64,000 nt of DNA from Paenisporosarcina indica (GCF_001939075.1 NZ_MPTA01000005.1:183172-247171); one strand, 5' to 3'. Counted from the stretch's first letter, positions 25,173 through 36,315 are shown. Program-made: numbers and translations. Notes: generated by a model from the letters alone, not told the origin.

Positions 25173-26986
25173 TCACCTGCCTCGTCTAACTCAAATGGCA
25201 ATGTAAAGAATACAGTCGTACCATGACCTTCTTCACTTTCTGCCCATATAGCTCCGCCATGTGCTTCAATCATTTCCCGAGCAATAGCAAGCCCAAGTCC
25301 TGAGCCACCCATTGACCTTGCACGTGCTCTGTCCACGCGATAGAAACGATCAAAAATTCGTTCTACATTTTCTTTTGGAATTCCCATCCCATCATCAGAA
25401 ACCATAACTTTTAAAAATCCACCTTGAACAATAATGCCGAAGCGAATATTTCCACCATCTGGCGAATATTTTAAAGCATTCGAAATAATGTTATCGATGA
25501 CTTGTGTTAACTTGTCCGTGTCAATTTCAACAAAGAATTGTGCATCCGGTAGCAAACGTTGGAAATGTACTTGTTGAGATTTCGACATTTCAAAACGGTC
25601 TATGATGCGATTAAAGAATTTATTGAACTCGACAAACTCTCTATTCAAATCATAGCTACGACTATCCATTTTAGATAACTGTAATAAATCATTTACTAAA
25701 CGTATCATGCGTTCGGTTTCTGTTTGAGTGACATTTAAAAAAGATGGAGCCAAATCTTGGTCTTGCCACGCACCATCTGCTAAAGCTTCTAAATAACTAC
25801 GCATCGTAGTTAAAGGGGTACGTAGTTCATGTGAAACATTTGCTACAAACTCCCGTCGTTCCATATCAATTTTCTCTTGCTCCGTATTATCATGTAAAAC
25901 TGTGATTAGCCCGTTCACGAATCCGGTTTCTTTTTGAATAACAGAGAAATTCGCACGTAAAATGTATGGACGGTCTGGTGTACTAAAGTCCAGATTAATA
26001 GAATCTTTCATATGAATTAAGTCTTCAAATGCAAATTGCAAATCAATCCCAAGAACTGAGGAAATCGGCCGGTGTATCACCATTTCACTCGGAACCCTCA
26101 AAAGTCTGAGTGCTGGGTCATTTATTAAAATGATTCGCCCTTTACGATCTGTCGCAATAACACCATCCGTCATATTCGAAAGAACGGAAGCTAATTTACG
26201 TCGTTCACCTTCTGTTGTTGATTGTGCTTCTTGAAGTCGATTGGTTAAATGATTAAAAGCAATTGCAAGTTGCCCAATCTCATCATTTCCGTAAACACGA
26301 ACTTTACGAGAGAAGTTCCCTTTAGCCATGGATTGTGCTTGTCTACGCATATCAGAGATTGGACGAGTTATCGTTTGTGCAATTAAAGCTCCTAATATCA
26401 CAGTAATTACAAGGGACAGTGCTGTCCCCCCGGCTAGAATTCGGTTAATTTCATTCATTTGCTTAAACACTGATTCAATATTGGATTCTAAATAAATCGT
26501 GCCCAGTATTTTGCCTTTATCCATAATAGGTGAGGAAAGCACCCAGATTCGATCTCCACTTTGTCGGTCTAGAGAAATGGTATCAAAAGGTGTTTCAGAA
26601 GAGATTGATTGCTTGACCAAATCATTTGTTGAACGTTGCCCGACGATCGATTGATTATTTGTTTCAGATGTGGCTAATATACGGAAATTCGTATCTATCA
26701 CTCGTATCTCATTGATATCTACTGATCTAATGCTATATAGTACTGTTCTTAAACTTTGCTCTACGGTGGGATCTTCTTCACCACGTGGTTTTATGAGTTC
26801 TTCACGCACACTATATTCAACTAAATTTACTCGTTCTTTAATAGATGTGGTAAAGCTCTCTTTTAGAGTTTGTTCTAATTCGCGGGCAAAATATAGTCCA
26901 ATAATTTGCATGGCTAATAAAATGAGCAAAATGTAAATCAAGACGATCTTGACGTGAATTGATTTAAAAAAGCCGACCTTTTGCAT
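25163..26986 (-). CDS. walK: WalK sensor histidine kinase
   Basis: 607 residues, close to B. subtilis WalK (611). Two membrane spans (about 13-35 and 185-207) flank an extracellular PAS-like domain. HAMP (about 205-255), PAS (about 262-370), HisKA with phospho-accepting His386 in VSHELRTPLT, and HATPase with N, G1 (DDGMGIP) and G2 (GGSGLGLAI) boxes follow. It is the essential kinase that senses cell-wall synthesis and phosphorylates WalR. Five bases separate it from walR. Confidence 0.97.
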   Translation of the reverse strand: MQKVGFFKSIHVKIVLIYILLILLAMQIIGLYFARELEQTLKESFTTSIKERVNLVEYSVREELIKPRGEEDPTVEQSLRTVLYSIRSVDINEIRVIDTNFRILATSETNNQSIVGQRSTNDLVKQSISSETPFDTISLDRQSGDRIWVLSSPIMDKGKILGTIYLESNIESVFKQMNEINRILAGGTALSLVITVILGALIAQTITRPISDMRRQAQSMAKGNFSRKVRVYGNDEIGQLAIAFNHLTNRLQEAQSTTEGERRKLASVLSNMTDGVIATDRKGRIILINDPALRLLRVPSEMVIHRPISSVLGIDLQFAFEDLIHMKDSINLDFSTPDRPYILRANFSVIQKETGFVNGLITVLHDNTEQEKIDMERREFVANVSHELRTPLTTMRSYLEALADGAWQDQDLAPSFLNVTQTETERMIRLVNDLLQLSKMDSRSYDLNREFVEFNKFFNRIIDRFEMSKSQQVHFQRLLPDAQFFVEIDTDKLTQVIDNIISNALKYSPDGGNIRFGIIVQGGFLKVMVSDDGMGIPKENVERIFDRFYRVDRARARSMGGSGLGLAIAREMIEAHGGAIWAESEEGHGTTVFFTLPFELDEAGEWD

Positions 26987-26991
26987 TTTTT

Positions 26992-27699
26992 CTACTCCTG
27001 TTCAGGATTACGCAAATAATACCCTACGCCACGACGTGTCACAATCCATGCAGGGTGACTTGGGTTATCCTCAATTTTTTCACGAAGGCGACGGATGGTT
27101 ACGTCGACAGTACGGACGTCCCCAAAATAATCATAGCCCCATACCGTTTGTAATAAATGTTCTCGTGTCATTACTTGACCTATATGTTTACCTAAGTAAT
27201 GCAGCAATTCAAACTCTCGGTGTGTTAATTCTATTGTTTCTTCACGTTTCAGAACTAAATAGGCGTCAGGTTGAATAATTAAAGAACCTACCGTTATGTC
27301 GTTTGAAACATCCTCTGCGTCTTCAGATTGTACCGTTTGATGACGACGCATATTAGCCTTCACTCGGGCAATCAATTCGCGGGTACTAAATGGTTTTGTT
27401 ACATAATCATCTGCACCTAGCTCTAAACCAAGAACTTTATCAATTTCAGAGTCCTTTGCTGTTAACATAATGATAGGAAAATCATATTTTTTACGAATCT
27501 CTCTGCAAACTTCCATTCCATCTCGGTTTGGTAGCATAATATCTAATAACATTAAGTCTGGCTTGATTTCTTCTACTTTTGCTAAAGCCTCGTCTCCATC
27601 ATAAGCACAAACAACGTTATATCCTTCTTTCTTTAAGTTGAATTGTAGTATATCTGCAATCGGTTTTTCGTCATCTACTACTAATATTGTCTTACTCAT
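26992..27699 (-). CDS. walR: WalR response regulator
   Basis: 235 residues. Receiver domain with acidic pair DD (9-10), phospho-acceptor Asp53 (LLDIMLP), Thr in MLTAKDSE and Lys in DDYVTKPF. An OmpR-type winged helix (about 130-232) with the [20 protein letters not shown] recognition segment follows. Master regulator of peptidoglycan hydrolase genes. First gene of the operon; upstream are a palindrome (27771-27784) and a candidate Noc site. Confidence 0.97.
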   Translation of the reverse strand: MSKTILVVDDEKPIADILQFNLKKEGYNVVCAYDGDEALAKVEEIKPDLMLLDIMLPNRDGMEVCREIRKKYDFPIIMLTAKDSEIDKVLGLELGADDYVTKPFSTRELIARVKANMRRHQTVQSEDAEDVSNDITVGSLIIQPDAYLVLKREETIELTHREFELLHYLGKHIGQVMTREHLLQTVWGYDYFGDVRTVDVTIRRLREKIEDNPSHPAWIVTRRGVGYYLRNPEQE

Positions 27700-27770
27700 T
27701 ATTTGTCATCCTTCCTCTTGCCTTCTATCTATTTGAACATGAATTAATCAATTTATATATCTTACTCTAT

Positions 27771-27784
27771 CACGGTTTACCGTG
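27771..27784. promoter_or_regulatory. Palindrome upstream of walR
   Basis: CACGGT-TT-ACCGTG, perfect 6-bp arms, about 72 bases before the walR start. Operator-like; the binding protein is unknown. No core promoter could be fixed with certainty here. Confidence 0.4.
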
Positions 27785-27822
27785 TTTCGCATCTATCGGC
27801 CAGAAGAGTAGAATATACTAAA

Positions 27823-27838
27823 TATTTCCCGGGCAATA
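27823..27838. promoter_or_regulatory. Candidate Noc-binding site
   Basis: TATTTCCCGGGCAATA differs by one base from the palindromic Noc-binding consensus TATTTCCCGGGAAATA known from B. subtilis. A Noc gene is present in the window. Confidence 0.6.
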
Positions 27839-27911
27839 TTCGACAAAATTCTCGGAAATAAAACCATACATCATATTTCAACTTGGCATTTTGCAAAAAT
27901 TCATGTGGATA

Positions 27912-27943
27912 TAAAAAAATGGCCAATTCCAATGAATTGACCA
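27912..27943 (-). terminator. Terminator of the M23 peptidase gene
   Basis: TGGTCAATTC / GAATTGGCCA stem followed on the minus strand by TTTTTTTA, 14 bases after the stop. Confidence 0.85.
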
Positions 27944-27957
27944 TCGCTGTTTATTCA

Positions 27958-29433
27958 TTATCTTAAAAATTTTAAAGGATTAAGATTTTCACCATTGCGA
28001 AGGACTTCAAAATGTAAATGCGTTCCTGTTGACCTTCCGGTTGAGCCCATTACACCTAACTTTGTTCCAACTGGTACAGTTTGTCCTTTACTTACACTAA
28101 TGGATGACAAATGTCCATATACCGTCTGATAGCCATTATTATGATTTACCACTACTTTATTACCGTATGTGCCATCATGACCCGCAAACGTCACAGTCCC
28201 GTTATCTGCCGCTTTAATTGTATAGCCGCTTGGACGAGCAATATCAATTCCGCTGTGGAATCTTCCCCACCGATGACCCATGTTACTCGAAACATATCCA
28301 CCTTCTGCAGGCCATGAGAGTTTACCAGAACCACGAGAAGAAATTACTTTTGTTCCTTTTATGACAATGTTATTTTTCGTTTCTTTAATCACTTTTTCTT
28401 CTTTAACAGTCTTTCCAACGCGATTCCCGTTTTGTTCTTTAATTATGTATGTCATTTCTTTTTCGCCGATGATTCCTTTTTGAATCACCTTTGAATCACC
28501 TTTTAACATATCATCTGATTCACGAACTTCTTGATTAAATGGGATTTCTTCAGTAACCTTTTTCTCGCGAACCACTTCAACATTCACTAATGGTTTTAAA
28601 GCTGTTACATTCAACTCTTGACCAATTCGTAAAACACTATTTTCATTAACACCTGTATTTAACTTCGATAACTCCGTGGATGATAATTGGTGATTCGCCG
28701 CAATTCTTCCAAAGACGTCACCTGCTTGCACGGTATATATTTTCTCTTCTAATGTACCTTTTTGAAGAAAATCTACTGCTTGATCTATCGTCACGATACT
28801 TTCTGGTTTCACTTGTTGTGTTACACCAGATATGGATTCTTTAATGGAGATATCTAAAATTCGTGTTTCATTGCTCTTTAATGGTGGTAAAGAATCAGTA
28901 GCATCATTGCGAGTTTCCCAATCGATGAACTCATTTTCAGGTACTGATTGAAGTTTAAGTTTGCGCACAACTTCATGGTACGATTCTAAGTCTTTGACGT
29001 AGACGGCAATCTCGTCATTGACAGACAATGCAAATGCATCTGCTTCAACTGTTATTAGCTTTTCCAACTTGTCTAATGTTTCTGTATCATTCGTGTTTGA
29101 ATTAAAAACTTGTTCAGAGATAATTGATAGGTTGGTACCGTCTTTCAGACTAAGAGCATCGTATTGGGAGCTTGTCTCTGTAATTATCTGTTCAACCAAT
29201 CCATTAATAGCTTTTTCTTCCGATACAGCCCCTACATATTCACCGCTTGCATATATGTGAAAAATTTTCTGCAATTGACCACTCTCATTATCTTTTGCAA
29301 ATCCAATATTAAATGTGATGCTAGAAGCCAGCATTATTATAACGGCTGCTTTTTTCATTAGATTTGATTTGCGGTTTATCTTCTGGTCTGACGAAATCAT
29401 CTCCCGATTGCCAGCATTCCATTTCAAATTCAT
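27958..29433 (-). CDS. M23 endopeptidase with LysM and G5 domains
   Basis: 491 residues. A membrane or signal segment (AAVIIMLASSITFNIGFA, about 28-46) precedes a long linker, a LysM domain at about 233-278 (YTVQAGDVFGRIAANHQ), a G5 domain at about 285-365 and a C-terminal M23 domain. The M23 zinc site is complete: H of HSGIDIA, D of the same motif and HLHFEV, with YGHLSS. It should cleave peptidoglycan cross-links outside the cell. The position beside walR suggests WalR control, as for other wall hydrolases. An internal Met at residue 12 is an alternative start. Confidence 0.92.
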   Translation of the reverse strand: MNLKWNAGNREMISSDQKINRKSNLMKKAAVIIMLASSITFNIGFAKDNESGQLQKIFHIYASGEYVGAVSEEKAINGLVEQIITETSSQYDALSLKDGTNLSIISEQVFNSNTNDTETLDKLEKLITVEADAFALSVNDEIAVYVKDLESYHEVVRKLKLQSVPENEFIDWETRNDATDSLPPLKSNETRILDISIKESISGVTQQVKPESIVTIDQAVDFLQKGTLEEKIYTVQAGDVFGRIAANHQLSSTELSKLNTGVNENSVLRIGQELNVTALKPLVNVEVVREKKVTEEIPFNQEVRESDDMLKGDSKVIQKGIIGEKEMTYIIKEQNGNRVGKTVKEEKVIKETKNNIVIKGTKVISSRGSGKLSWPAEGGYVSSNMGHRWGRFHSGIDIARPSGYTIKAADNGTVTFAGHDGTYGNKVVVNHNNGYQTVYGHLSSISVSKGQTVPVGTKLGVMGSTGRSTGTHLHFEVLRNGENLNPLKFLR

Positions 29434-29787
29434 GATAAAGCCCCTTCCATAATTTCATTCCAAAAATCGAATGTTCTATTTAAGTAAAAAATCACGCCCC
29501 TTTAATTTACCACACCTCTTTTATTCATTGGTTAACATCCCGTTCAATGTAAAGAAAATGACTCATTCATTCCATGAATTTCAATTAACTGTTTTATTTT
29601 GTATTTTTTAAATGACTATTTTCTTATTCCATTGCAGAATTCTGCAAATACTTTATATCTTTATCCCTCTTTTTCGTGGTTTTAACATTTATTTTGTCAT
29701 AATTGTCATACAACTTGATATTAATCTATCGAAATTCAAAAAAATACGGTAAAATTATAGAATATATTGTGAAAAGAGGTCTAGAGC
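29434..29787. other. AT-rich divergent intergenic region
   Basis: 354 bases between the divergent M23 and YitT-type genes, very AT-rich. It must hold both promoters. TAAAATTAT at about 29,749 is a plausible -10 for the rightward gene, but I found no clear -35. No coding text or hairpin seen. Confidence 0.5.
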
Positions 29788-30693
29788 GTGTTGAATGAAC
29801 AAGAAAAATTAGAAGAATTAAAGAAACTTCGAGCTGCCCATCGCAAGACTTCCAAAATCGTGGTTGCAAAAAGAACATTAATGATTATCATTGGTGCTAT
29901 TTTTATGGGCATGGGTATTGAATTGTTTCTTGTTCCAAATCATTTATTAGATGGTGGGATCGTAGGGATTTCCATTATTTTGTCTCATTTAACAAATCTA
30001 GAACTAGGGCTTTTCATTTTCATCTTGAACATTCCTTTCTTTTTTATCGGATACAAACAAATCGGCAAAACCTTCGCCTTGTCAACTGCATTAGGAATTA
30101 CCGTACTTTCTATTACTACATACTTGTTACATCCAGTAGAACGTTTTACCGATGATATTCTTCTTGCTACTGTATTTGGTGGGATTGTTTTAGGCACAGG
30201 AGTTGGACTTGTTATCCGTTATGGCGGTTCCTTAGATGGAACAGAAATTTTAGCTATCCTTTTTAGTAGCAAATCAGCCTTCTCAGTAGGCGAAATTATA
30301 ATGTTCTTTAACTTAATCATTTTTACTGCTGCAGGATTCGTTTTTACTTGGGAGCAGGCGATGTATTCCGTTCTAGCATACTTCATCGCGTATAAAACCA
30401 TCGATATCGTCATTCAAGGATTGGATGAATCGAAATCGGTATATATTATCAGTGATCATGTAGATGAAATTGGAGAAGCCATTATGGATCGACTTGGCCG
30501 AGGTGTTACATTCTTACATGGTGAGGGTGCCTATACAGGTGATAGTAAAAAAATTATTTTCACCATTATCACTCGCTTGGAAGAGGCAAAATTGAAGGCA
30601 ATCGCCGAAGACATCGATACACAAGCATTCATCGCAATTGGAAATATCGCAGAAGTCCGTGGTGGTCGTTTTAAGAAAAAAAATATTCATTAA
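29788..30693 (+). CDS. YitT-family membrane protein with DUF2179 domain
   Basis: 301 residues. The N-terminus is charged. Five or so membrane spans follow from about residue 30 to 200, with the family motifs LVPNHLLDGGIVGISIILS and RYGGSLDGTEILAI. The C-terminal DUF2179 domain (about 215-295) contains GRGVTFLHGEGAYTG. Function unknown, possibly ion or solute transport. The start is taken as GTG 29788 after AGAGGT; TTG 29791 is equally possible. Confidence 0.88.
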   Translation: MLNEQEKLEELKKLRAAHRKTSKIVVAKRTLMIIIGAIFMGMGIELFLVPNHLLDGGIVGISIILSHLTNLELGLFIFILNIPFFFIGYKQIGKTFALSTALGITVLSITTYLLHPVERFTDDILLATVFGGIVLGTGVGLVIRYGGSLDGTEILAILFSSKSAFSVGEIIMFFNLIIFTAAGFVFTWEQAMYSVLAYFIAYKTIDIVIQGLDESKSVYIISDHVDEIGEAIMDRLGRGVTFLHGEGAYTGDSKKIIFTIITRLEEAKLKAIAEDIDTQAFIAIGNIAEVRGGRFKKKNIH

Positions 30694-30698
30694 TTATA

Positions 30699-30736
30699 AA
30701 AAAGGTTCTCTTCCACTACGGAAGAGAACCTTTTTT
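30699..30736. terminator. Bidirectional terminator
   Basis: AAAAAAGGTTCTCTTCC and its exact complement around a 5-base loop, directly after the YitT-type gene. Confidence 0.92.
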
Positions 30737-30896
30737 CATAATTGATAGTAGGAACAAGGCTGCACTCTTCGCTTTGCTGGGATTTTTGTAAAAACAATCA
30801 TCATGCAACTAGACTGAGCAAATACTTAGTTGCATACTTTCGAAAAGGTTTTGTGAAGCTTTTCAAGTTTCACGTGTAAGATTGGTCATACGCATG

Positions 30897-30933
30897 AAAA
30901 AGAGCAGGAAAAGTTTCCTTTTCCCGCTCTTGT
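30897..30933 (-). terminator. Terminator of purA
   Basis: AAGAGCGGGAAAAGG / CTTTTCCTGCTCTT stem followed on the minus strand by TTTT. The 30,740-30,896 stretch between the two terminators shows nothing else. Confidence 0.85.
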
Positions 30934-30936
30934 GTA

Positions 30937-32226
30937 TTATTTACGCCACACACTTGTGACGATGTTTGTTTGGTTACGATCTGGTCCTACTGAGAAAATT
31001 GATATTGGAACGCCTGTCAATTGTGAAATGCGCTCTAAATAGTGTCTTGCGTTTTCAGGTAATTCATCAAGTGACTTACAAGACGTCACATCTTCACTCC
31101 AACCTGGAAGCTCTTCATACACCGGTGCACAGTCTGCTAACATACGTAAATTTGCAGGGTACTCTGTGATTAGTTCGCCTTTGTAAGAATAAGCCGTACA
31201 AATTTTGACTGTTTCCAAACCAGTTAATACGTCGATCGAGTTAACTGTCAAATCTGTTAATCCACTTACGCGGCGAGCATGACGAACAACTACACTGTCA
31301 AACCAACCGATACGACGTGGACGGCCAGTTGTTGTACCATATTCTTTCCCTACTTCACGAATTTGATTTCCAACTTCATCAAACAGTTCTGTTGGGAAAG
31401 GACCATCCCCTACACGTGACGTATACGCTTTACATACACCCACCACATGGCTAATTTTTGTTGGACCTACGCCCGCTCCGATAGTTACGCCACCCGCTAC
31501 AGGGTTAGAAGAAGTAACAAATGGATACGTACCTTGGTCTATATCAAGCATTACACCTTGTGCACCTTCAAATAACACGCGACGACCTTCATCTAAAGCA
31601 TCGTTCAATACTTTTGAAGTATCCGTTACATACTTCGCAATTTCTTGGCCATAACCGTAGTATTCTTCAAAGATTTCTTCTACAGTAAAACCTTCTGTTT
31701 CATAAAACTTTTCAAAAAGACGGTTTTTTTCATCTAAGTTTTGACGAAGTTTTTCTTCAAATACTTGCTTATCAAGTAAGTCTGCCATACGAATTCCTAC
31801 GCGTGCCGCTTTATCCATGTATGCGGGGCCGATCCCTTTACCGGTTGTCCCGATTTTGTTTGCTCCACGACGAGTTTCTTCCACTTCGTCTTGCTTCAAG
31901 TGGTAAGGTAAAATGACATGTGCACGATTTGAAATACGTAAGTTTTCAGTCGTTACCCCACGGTCATGTAAACCTTTTAACTCTTGCACTAATGCTTTTG
32001 GATCGACAACCATCCCATTACCAATCACTGAAATTTTATCTTTATAAAAAATGCCTGAAGGGATTAAGTGAAGCTTGTACGTTTCTCCACCGAAAATAAT
32101 CGTATGTCCTGCATTGTTTCCACCTTGGTAACGAGCAATTACTTCTGAGTGTTCAGATAGGAAGTCGGTAATTTTCCCTTTACCTTCGTCTCCCCATTGT
32201 GTTCCTACTACTACAACTGATGTCAT
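30937..32226 (-). CDS. purA: Adenylosuccinate synthetase
   Basis: 429 residues from the ATG at 32224-32226. The longer frame starts at a GTG that is part of the GGAGGTG ribosome site, so it was rejected. Conserved blocks: [52 protein letters not shown] and [13 protein letters not shown]. It joins IMP and aspartate with GTP in AMP synthesis. A single gene with its own terminator, close to dnaB as in other bacilli. Confidence 0.97.
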   Translation of the reverse strand: MTSVVVVGTQWGDEGKGKITDFLSEHSEVIARYQGGNNAGHTIIFGGETYKLHLIPSGIFYKDKISVIGNGMVVDPKALVQELKGLHDRGVTTENLRISNRAHVILPYHLKQDEVEETRRGANKIGTTGKGIGPAYMDKAARVGIRMADLLDKQVFEEKLRQNLDEKNRLFEKFYETEGFTVEEIFEEYYGYGQEIAKYVTDTSKVLNDALDEGRRVLFEGAQGVMLDIDQGTYPFVTSSNPVAGGVTIGAGVGPTKISHVVGVCKAYTSRVGDGPFPTELFDEVGNQIREVGKEYGTTTGRPRRIGWFDSVVVRHARRVSGLTDLTVNSIDVLTGLETVKICTAYSYKGELITEYPANLRMLADCAPVYEELPGWSEDVTSCKSLDELPENARHYLERISQLTGVPISIFSVGPDRNQTNIVTSVWRK

Positions 32227-32316
32227 AATCAGCACCTCCGTCAGACGCTCTCACGCGTCCTGAATCAAACAGTATTATTGTATCAACCAACATCCCTCTA
32301 GTCAACTGAAAACCAC

Positions 32317-32370
32317 AAAAAACACGAACATAAAATGTATTCAGACATTTATTGTTCGTGTTTTATTTTT
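32317..32370. terminator. Bidirectional terminator of the gdpP-rplI-dnaB operon
   Basis: AAAACACGAACA ... TGTTCGTGTTTT stem with a further ATAAATGT-type inner pairing, T-rich on both strands, between dnaB and purA. Confidence 0.75.
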
Positions 32371-32403
32371 CGCCGAGCTATCGCGGGTTTCTCCGCTTTT
32401 CTT

Positions 32404-32512
32404 TGTCCAGTTCCAAGCGCCAGTCCGCACCTAAGCTTTAGGATCTCATTCGAAAGCAATCTTTCGAATCGGTCCTTCCAGCGTCGGAGACGGACTAGAG
32501 TGGTGCTTTCCG
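32404..32512. repeat. Intergenic repeat, member 1
   Basis: Begins TGTCCAGTTCCAAGCGCCAG and ends CTAGAGTGGTGCTTTCCG, with an inner TTCGAAAG/CTTTCGAA hairpin. Same family as 50760-50835. Such elements recur between genes in many bacilli. Confidence 0.65.
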
Positions 32513-32518
32513 TTTTTT

Positions 32519-33868
32519 CTAGTAATCTGGTGTTGGGGGTGTGTGTTGGCTCCAGTCAATATTCACGAACTTATTGAATTCTTTTACGAATGCAAGAGTT
32601 ACAGTTCCTGTAGGGCCATTACGTTGTTTTGCTATGATAATTTCAATCATGTTTTGATTTTCAGTTTCTTTATCGTAGTAATCTTCACGATATAAGAACG
32701 ATACGATATCCGCATCTTGCTCAATACTTCCTGATTCACGTAAATCGGACATCATTGGACGCTTGTCCTGACGTTGTTCTACGCCACGTGAAAGCTGAGA
32801 CAAGGCGATAACGGGTACTTGAAGTTCACGAGCAAGAGACTTTAAAGAACGGGATATTTCAGATACCTCTTGCTGACGGTTTTCTTTCCCGTTCGAGCTT
32901 CCTACAATTAACTGTAAGTAATCAATCATGATCATACCCAAACCATACTCTTGTTTTAAGCGACGGCATTTTGATCGAATTTCATTAATTCGAATACCTG
33001 GTGTATCGTCGATAAAAATACCTGCGTTAGATAAACTACCCATTGCCATTGTTAGTTTGCGCCAATCTTCGGCCGTTAATGCACCCGTACGTAAAACTTG
33101 TGCATCGATATTGCCTTCTGCACATAGCATACGCATGACTAACTGCTCAGCACCCATCTCTAAACTAAAGATGGCTACGTTTTCTTCTGTTTTGGTTGCC
33201 ACGTTTTGTGCAACGTTTAGTGCAAACGCTGTTTTACCTACAGAAGGACGGGCTGCAACAATAATTAGATCATTGCGTTGAAAACCAGCTGTAATTTTGT
33301 CCAAATCTCTGAACCCAGTTGGAACCCCTGTTATATCACCTTTACGCGTATGAAGAAGTTCAATATTATCATACGTTTGCACAAGTACATCTTTAATGTG
33401 TCTGAAATCACCGGCATTTTTCCGACTGGAGACTTCCATCATTTTCTTTTCAGCTTCAGCCAATAAGGCCTCTACTTCGTCTTCACGCGTAAAGCCGTCT
33501 TCCACAATGTTTGTAGCCACGCGAATTAAACGACGTAATAACGCCTTTTCTTCAACGATTCGGGCATAGTGTGCAATGTTTGCTGCGGTAGGTACTGAAT
33601 TTGCTATTTCTGTTAAATACGAAAGACCCCCGACGTCTTCAAGTTCTTTCTTTGATGCTAACTCTTCAGTTACGGTTACAACATCAATTGGTTTTCCTTG
33701 ATCGCTTAGTCGGTTCATTGTCTGGAATATTTTTTGATGGGCAACTCGGTAAAAGTCTTCGTATTGGAGTATTTCAGCAGCCGTAATGAGCGCTTGTGGT
33801 TCTAAAAAGATAGCCCCAATAACGGACTGCTCTGCTTCTTGGTTATGAGGGGGAATCCTATCGCTCAT
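32519..33868 (-). CDS. dnaB: Replicative DNA helicase
   Basis: 449 residues (B. subtilis name dnaC). N-terminal helical domain (MSDRIPPHNQEAEQSVIGAI), linker, and RecA-like ATPase domain with Walker A ARPSVGKTAF, Walker B MIMIDYLQLI and DLRESGSIEQDADIV. Hexameric helicase that unwinds the fork and is loaded at oriC. It follows rplI by 12 bases in the yybS-gdpP-rplI-dnaB operon. Confidence 0.97.
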   Translation of the reverse strand: MSDRIPPHNQEAEQSVIGAIFLEPQALITAAEILQYEDFYRVAHQKIFQTMNRLSDQGKPIDVVTVTEELASKKELEDVGGLSYLTEIANSVPTAANIAHYARIVEEKALLRRLIRVATNIVEDGFTREDEVEALLAEAEKKMMEVSSRKNAGDFRHIKDVLVQTYDNIELLHTRKGDITGVPTGFRDLDKITAGFQRNDLIIVAARPSVGKTAFALNVAQNVATKTEENVAIFSLEMGAEQLVMRMLCAEGNIDAQVLRTGALTAEDWRKLTMAMGSLSNAGIFIDDTPGIRINEIRSKCRRLKQEYGLGMIMIDYLQLIVGSSNGKENRQQEVSEISRSLKSLARELQVPVIALSQLSRGVEQRQDKRPMMSDLRESGSIEQDADIVSFLYREDYYDKETENQNMIEIIIAKQRNGPTGTVTLAFVKEFNKFVNIDWSQHTPPTPDY

Positions 33869-33880
33869 TTAGCTCTCTCC

Positions 33881-34330
33881 TTACTTTTCTTGTGTTACAT
33901 GTACTTTCAATGTTGCAGTAACTTCATGATGCAATTTAACTGGAATGTCTGTATAGCCAAGTCCACGAATTGCATCTTCCAGTTCCATTTTACGTTTATC
34001 GATTTTGATACCTGTTGTTTTTTGTAGTTGTTCTGCTACTTGCTTTGTCGTAATGGAACCGAATAAACGGCCACCTTCTCCTGATTTAGCTTTTAATTCT
34101 ACTGTAATTTTCTCCAACTTTTCTTTTAACTTTTTCGCATCTTCATGAACTTGTTCAGCGTGTTTATCTTCTTTACGTTTTTGACCATCTAACGCACTAA
34201 TAGTTGCTTGGTTCGCCTCAGTTGCTAAGTTATTTTTCAATAAAAAGTTATGTGCATATCCATCTGCCACATTTTTAATTTCACCTTTTTTTCCTTTGCC
34301 TTTAACATCTTTTAAGAAGATTACTTTCAT
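33881..34330 (-). CDS. rplI: 50S ribosomal protein L9
   Basis: 149 residues, standard length. N-domain [20 protein letters not shown] with the rRNA-binding GYAHNFLLK, then the long connecting helix ([20 protein letters not shown]) and the C-domain. Its ATG overlaps the gdpP stop (ATGA), so the two are translationally coupled. Confidence 0.97.
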   Translation of the reverse strand: MKVIFLKDVKGKGKKGEIKNVADGYAHNFLLKNNLATEANQATISALDGQKRKEDKHAEQVHEDAKKLKEKLEKITVELKAKSGEGGRLFGSITTKQVAEQLQKTTGIKIDKRKMELEDAIRGLGYTDIPVKLHHEVTATLKVHVTQEK

Positions 34331-36303
34331 GTTGGTTGGCCTCCTTCGACAATTTCAATGATTGCTAATTTTAGTTGTTCTATTGCTATATCAATCATGC
34401 CATTTTGAATCTGACAAGCAGCGTTCGTTAAGTGACCGCCACCTCCAAGTCTTTCCATGATTAATTGGACGTTGATTTCACCAAGAGATCGAGCACTAAT
34501 ACCCACATCTCCATTATTTTTTTTGGCCACAACAAACGATGCCGAAACGCCTTTCATTGTCAGTAAAATATCTGCAGTTTGTGCAATGAGTACTTGGTCA
34601 TAAGGATTCATTTCTTCCCCGTGCGCTATGGCAATACCTTCTCGGAGAAATTCAACCGTTTGAATAATTTTAGAACGTTCTACATAGGTTGCAATGTCTT
34701 CTTTTAGTAAACGTTGAACTAACACGGTGTCTGCTCCGTTTGTTCGTAAATACGAGGCGGCTTCAAACGTTCGTGCTCCTGTTCGAAGAGTAAAGCTTTT
34801 TGTATCTACAATAATTCCTGCAAGCATCGCAGTCGCTTCAAGCATCGTTATTTTATCATGTTTCGGTTGGTATTCAAGTAGTTCTGTCACAAGTTCCGCT
34901 GTCGATGAAGCATATGGCTCCATGTAAACTAACATCGTATTAGAAATGAATTCTTCACCACGACGATGATGATCAATGACGACTATTTTTTCAGCCCGAT
35001 TTAACAGCTTTTCGTCAATTACCATGCTTGGTTTATGTGTATCCACAACCACGAGTAAGGTACGGTCTGTTAGTTTTGATAAGGCTTCTTCAGGAGAAAT
35101 AAAACGTTCAAATAATAATGGCTTACTTTTTATCTCATCCATTAAGCGTGTCACACTTTGATCAAGTTCATCGAAATTAACGACAACATAGCCATTTATT
35201 TGATTCATTTCTGCCATTTTTCGGACACCTACTGCTGCTCCAATTGCGTCCATATCCGGTAGTTGGTGTCCCATTACAAATACTTGATCACTATCTTGAA
35301 TTAAGTCACGCAAGGCATGTGAAATGACACGAGCCCTAACTCTTGTACGTTTTTCAACTGGGTTCGTTTTACCACCATAAAATTTCACTTTGCCGCTTGG
35401 CTGTTTTATCGCTACTTGGTCGCCACCGCGTCCTAATGCTAAATCCAGACTAGACTGTGCAAGTTGGCCAAGTTCAACTAATGATGACGAACCTGCCCCT
35501 ACGCCAATACTTAATGTTAAGGCTAAGTTTAGTTTAGATGTAGTTTCTCGAATATCATCCAAAATGGCAAACTTCGTTTTTTCAAGTTCAAGTAAAATCG
35601 ATTCATTTAGTACTGCCAAAAAACGATCTGATGAAATTCGTTTCACATAAATTCCATATCCTGCTCCCCAATTATTTACGAGAGATGTGACTATACTATT
35701 TAATTGGCTACGTGTTTGATCGTCCATCCCTTGTGCAAGTTCATCATAGTTATCAATAAACATGACACCAATAACACTTCGATCTGCATAATACAGGGTT
35801 TCAATCTCAGTTTGCTCCGTAATATCAAAGAAATAAAGCAGCTTTTCTTCTTGTTTATAAAATACTTTATATTTCTTATCAGACAAGCTGATTGTTTGCT
35901 CTTTACTATCTTGCTGTCTTACAAGTGTATGGAATTCATCTGACAATGAAAATAAATCTTCTCCAATTAGCGAATCAAATTCGAGTTCTTTTGTCATGTA
36001 AGGGTTTGCCCACTCAATCGTCCAATGTTCATTCACTAATAGAATTCCAATTGGCATTTCGAGCAATGCTTCTTCCCCTACCCGCTTCATACGATAAGAC
36101 AATGTTTCAATATGTTTTTCTGTCTCGTCATATAAACGTTTCTCCATTTGCCAGCCAATAACCAAGGTTATAATAAAAAGAAGGGCTACGATTACCCCCA
36201 CCCATATATGCCAGGAAAAGAGTAAAAGAGCACTTATTAGGCCGAGTAATGATAGAAAAAATAAAGGAGCACGAATCGGTCTTTTTCTAAAGAATGCTGA
36301 CAT
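34327..36303 (-). CDS. gdpP: Cyclic-di-AMP phosphodiesterase GdpP
   Basis: 658 residues. Two N-terminal membrane helices (about 12-52), a PAS domain (about 75-170), a degenerate GGDEF domain (about 170-300) and a DHH/DHHA1 phosphodiesterase domain (about 335-655). Catalytic motifs are [26 protein letters not shown] and the C-terminal [10 protein letters not shown]. It hydrolyses c-di-AMP and so controls potassium and wall homeostasis. Nine bases after yybS lies its ATG region; operon with rplI and dnaB. Confidence 0.96.
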   Translation of the reverse strand: MSAFFRKRPIRAPLFFLSLLGLISALLLFSWHIWVGVIVALLFIITLVIGWQMEKRLYDETEKHIETLSYRMKRVGEEALLEMPIGILLVNEHWTIEWANPYMTKELEFDSLIGEDLFSLSDEFHTLVRQQDSKEQTISLSDKKYKVFYKQEEKLLYFFDITEQTEIETLYYADRSVIGVMFIDNYDELAQGMDDQTRSQLNSIVTSLVNNWGAGYGIYVKRISSDRFLAVLNESILLELEKTKFAILDDIRETTSKLNLALTLSIGVGAGSSSLVELGQLAQSSLDLALGRGGDQVAIKQPSGKVKFYGGKTNPVEKRTRVRARVISHALRDLIQDSDQVFVMGHQLPDMDAIGAAVGVRKMAEMNQINGYVVVNFDELDQSVTRLMDEIKSKPLLFERFISPEEALSKLTDRTLLVVVDTHKPSMVIDEKLLNRAEKIVVIDHHRRGEEFISNTMLVYMEPYASSTAELVTELLEYQPKHDKITMLEATAMLAGIIVDTKSFTLRTGARTFEAASYLRTNGADTVLVQRLLKEDIATYVERSKIIQTVEFLREGIAIAHGEEMNPYDQVLIAQTADILLTMKGVSASFVVAKKNNGDVGISARSLGEINVQLIMERLGGGGHLTNAACQIQNGMIDIAIEQLKLAIIEIVEGGQPT

Positions 36304-36315
36304 CTCCCCAACTCC

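Noticed and set aside
30864..30880. GTTTCACGTGTAAG as a parS site
   Set aside because: The right half does not match the palindrome.
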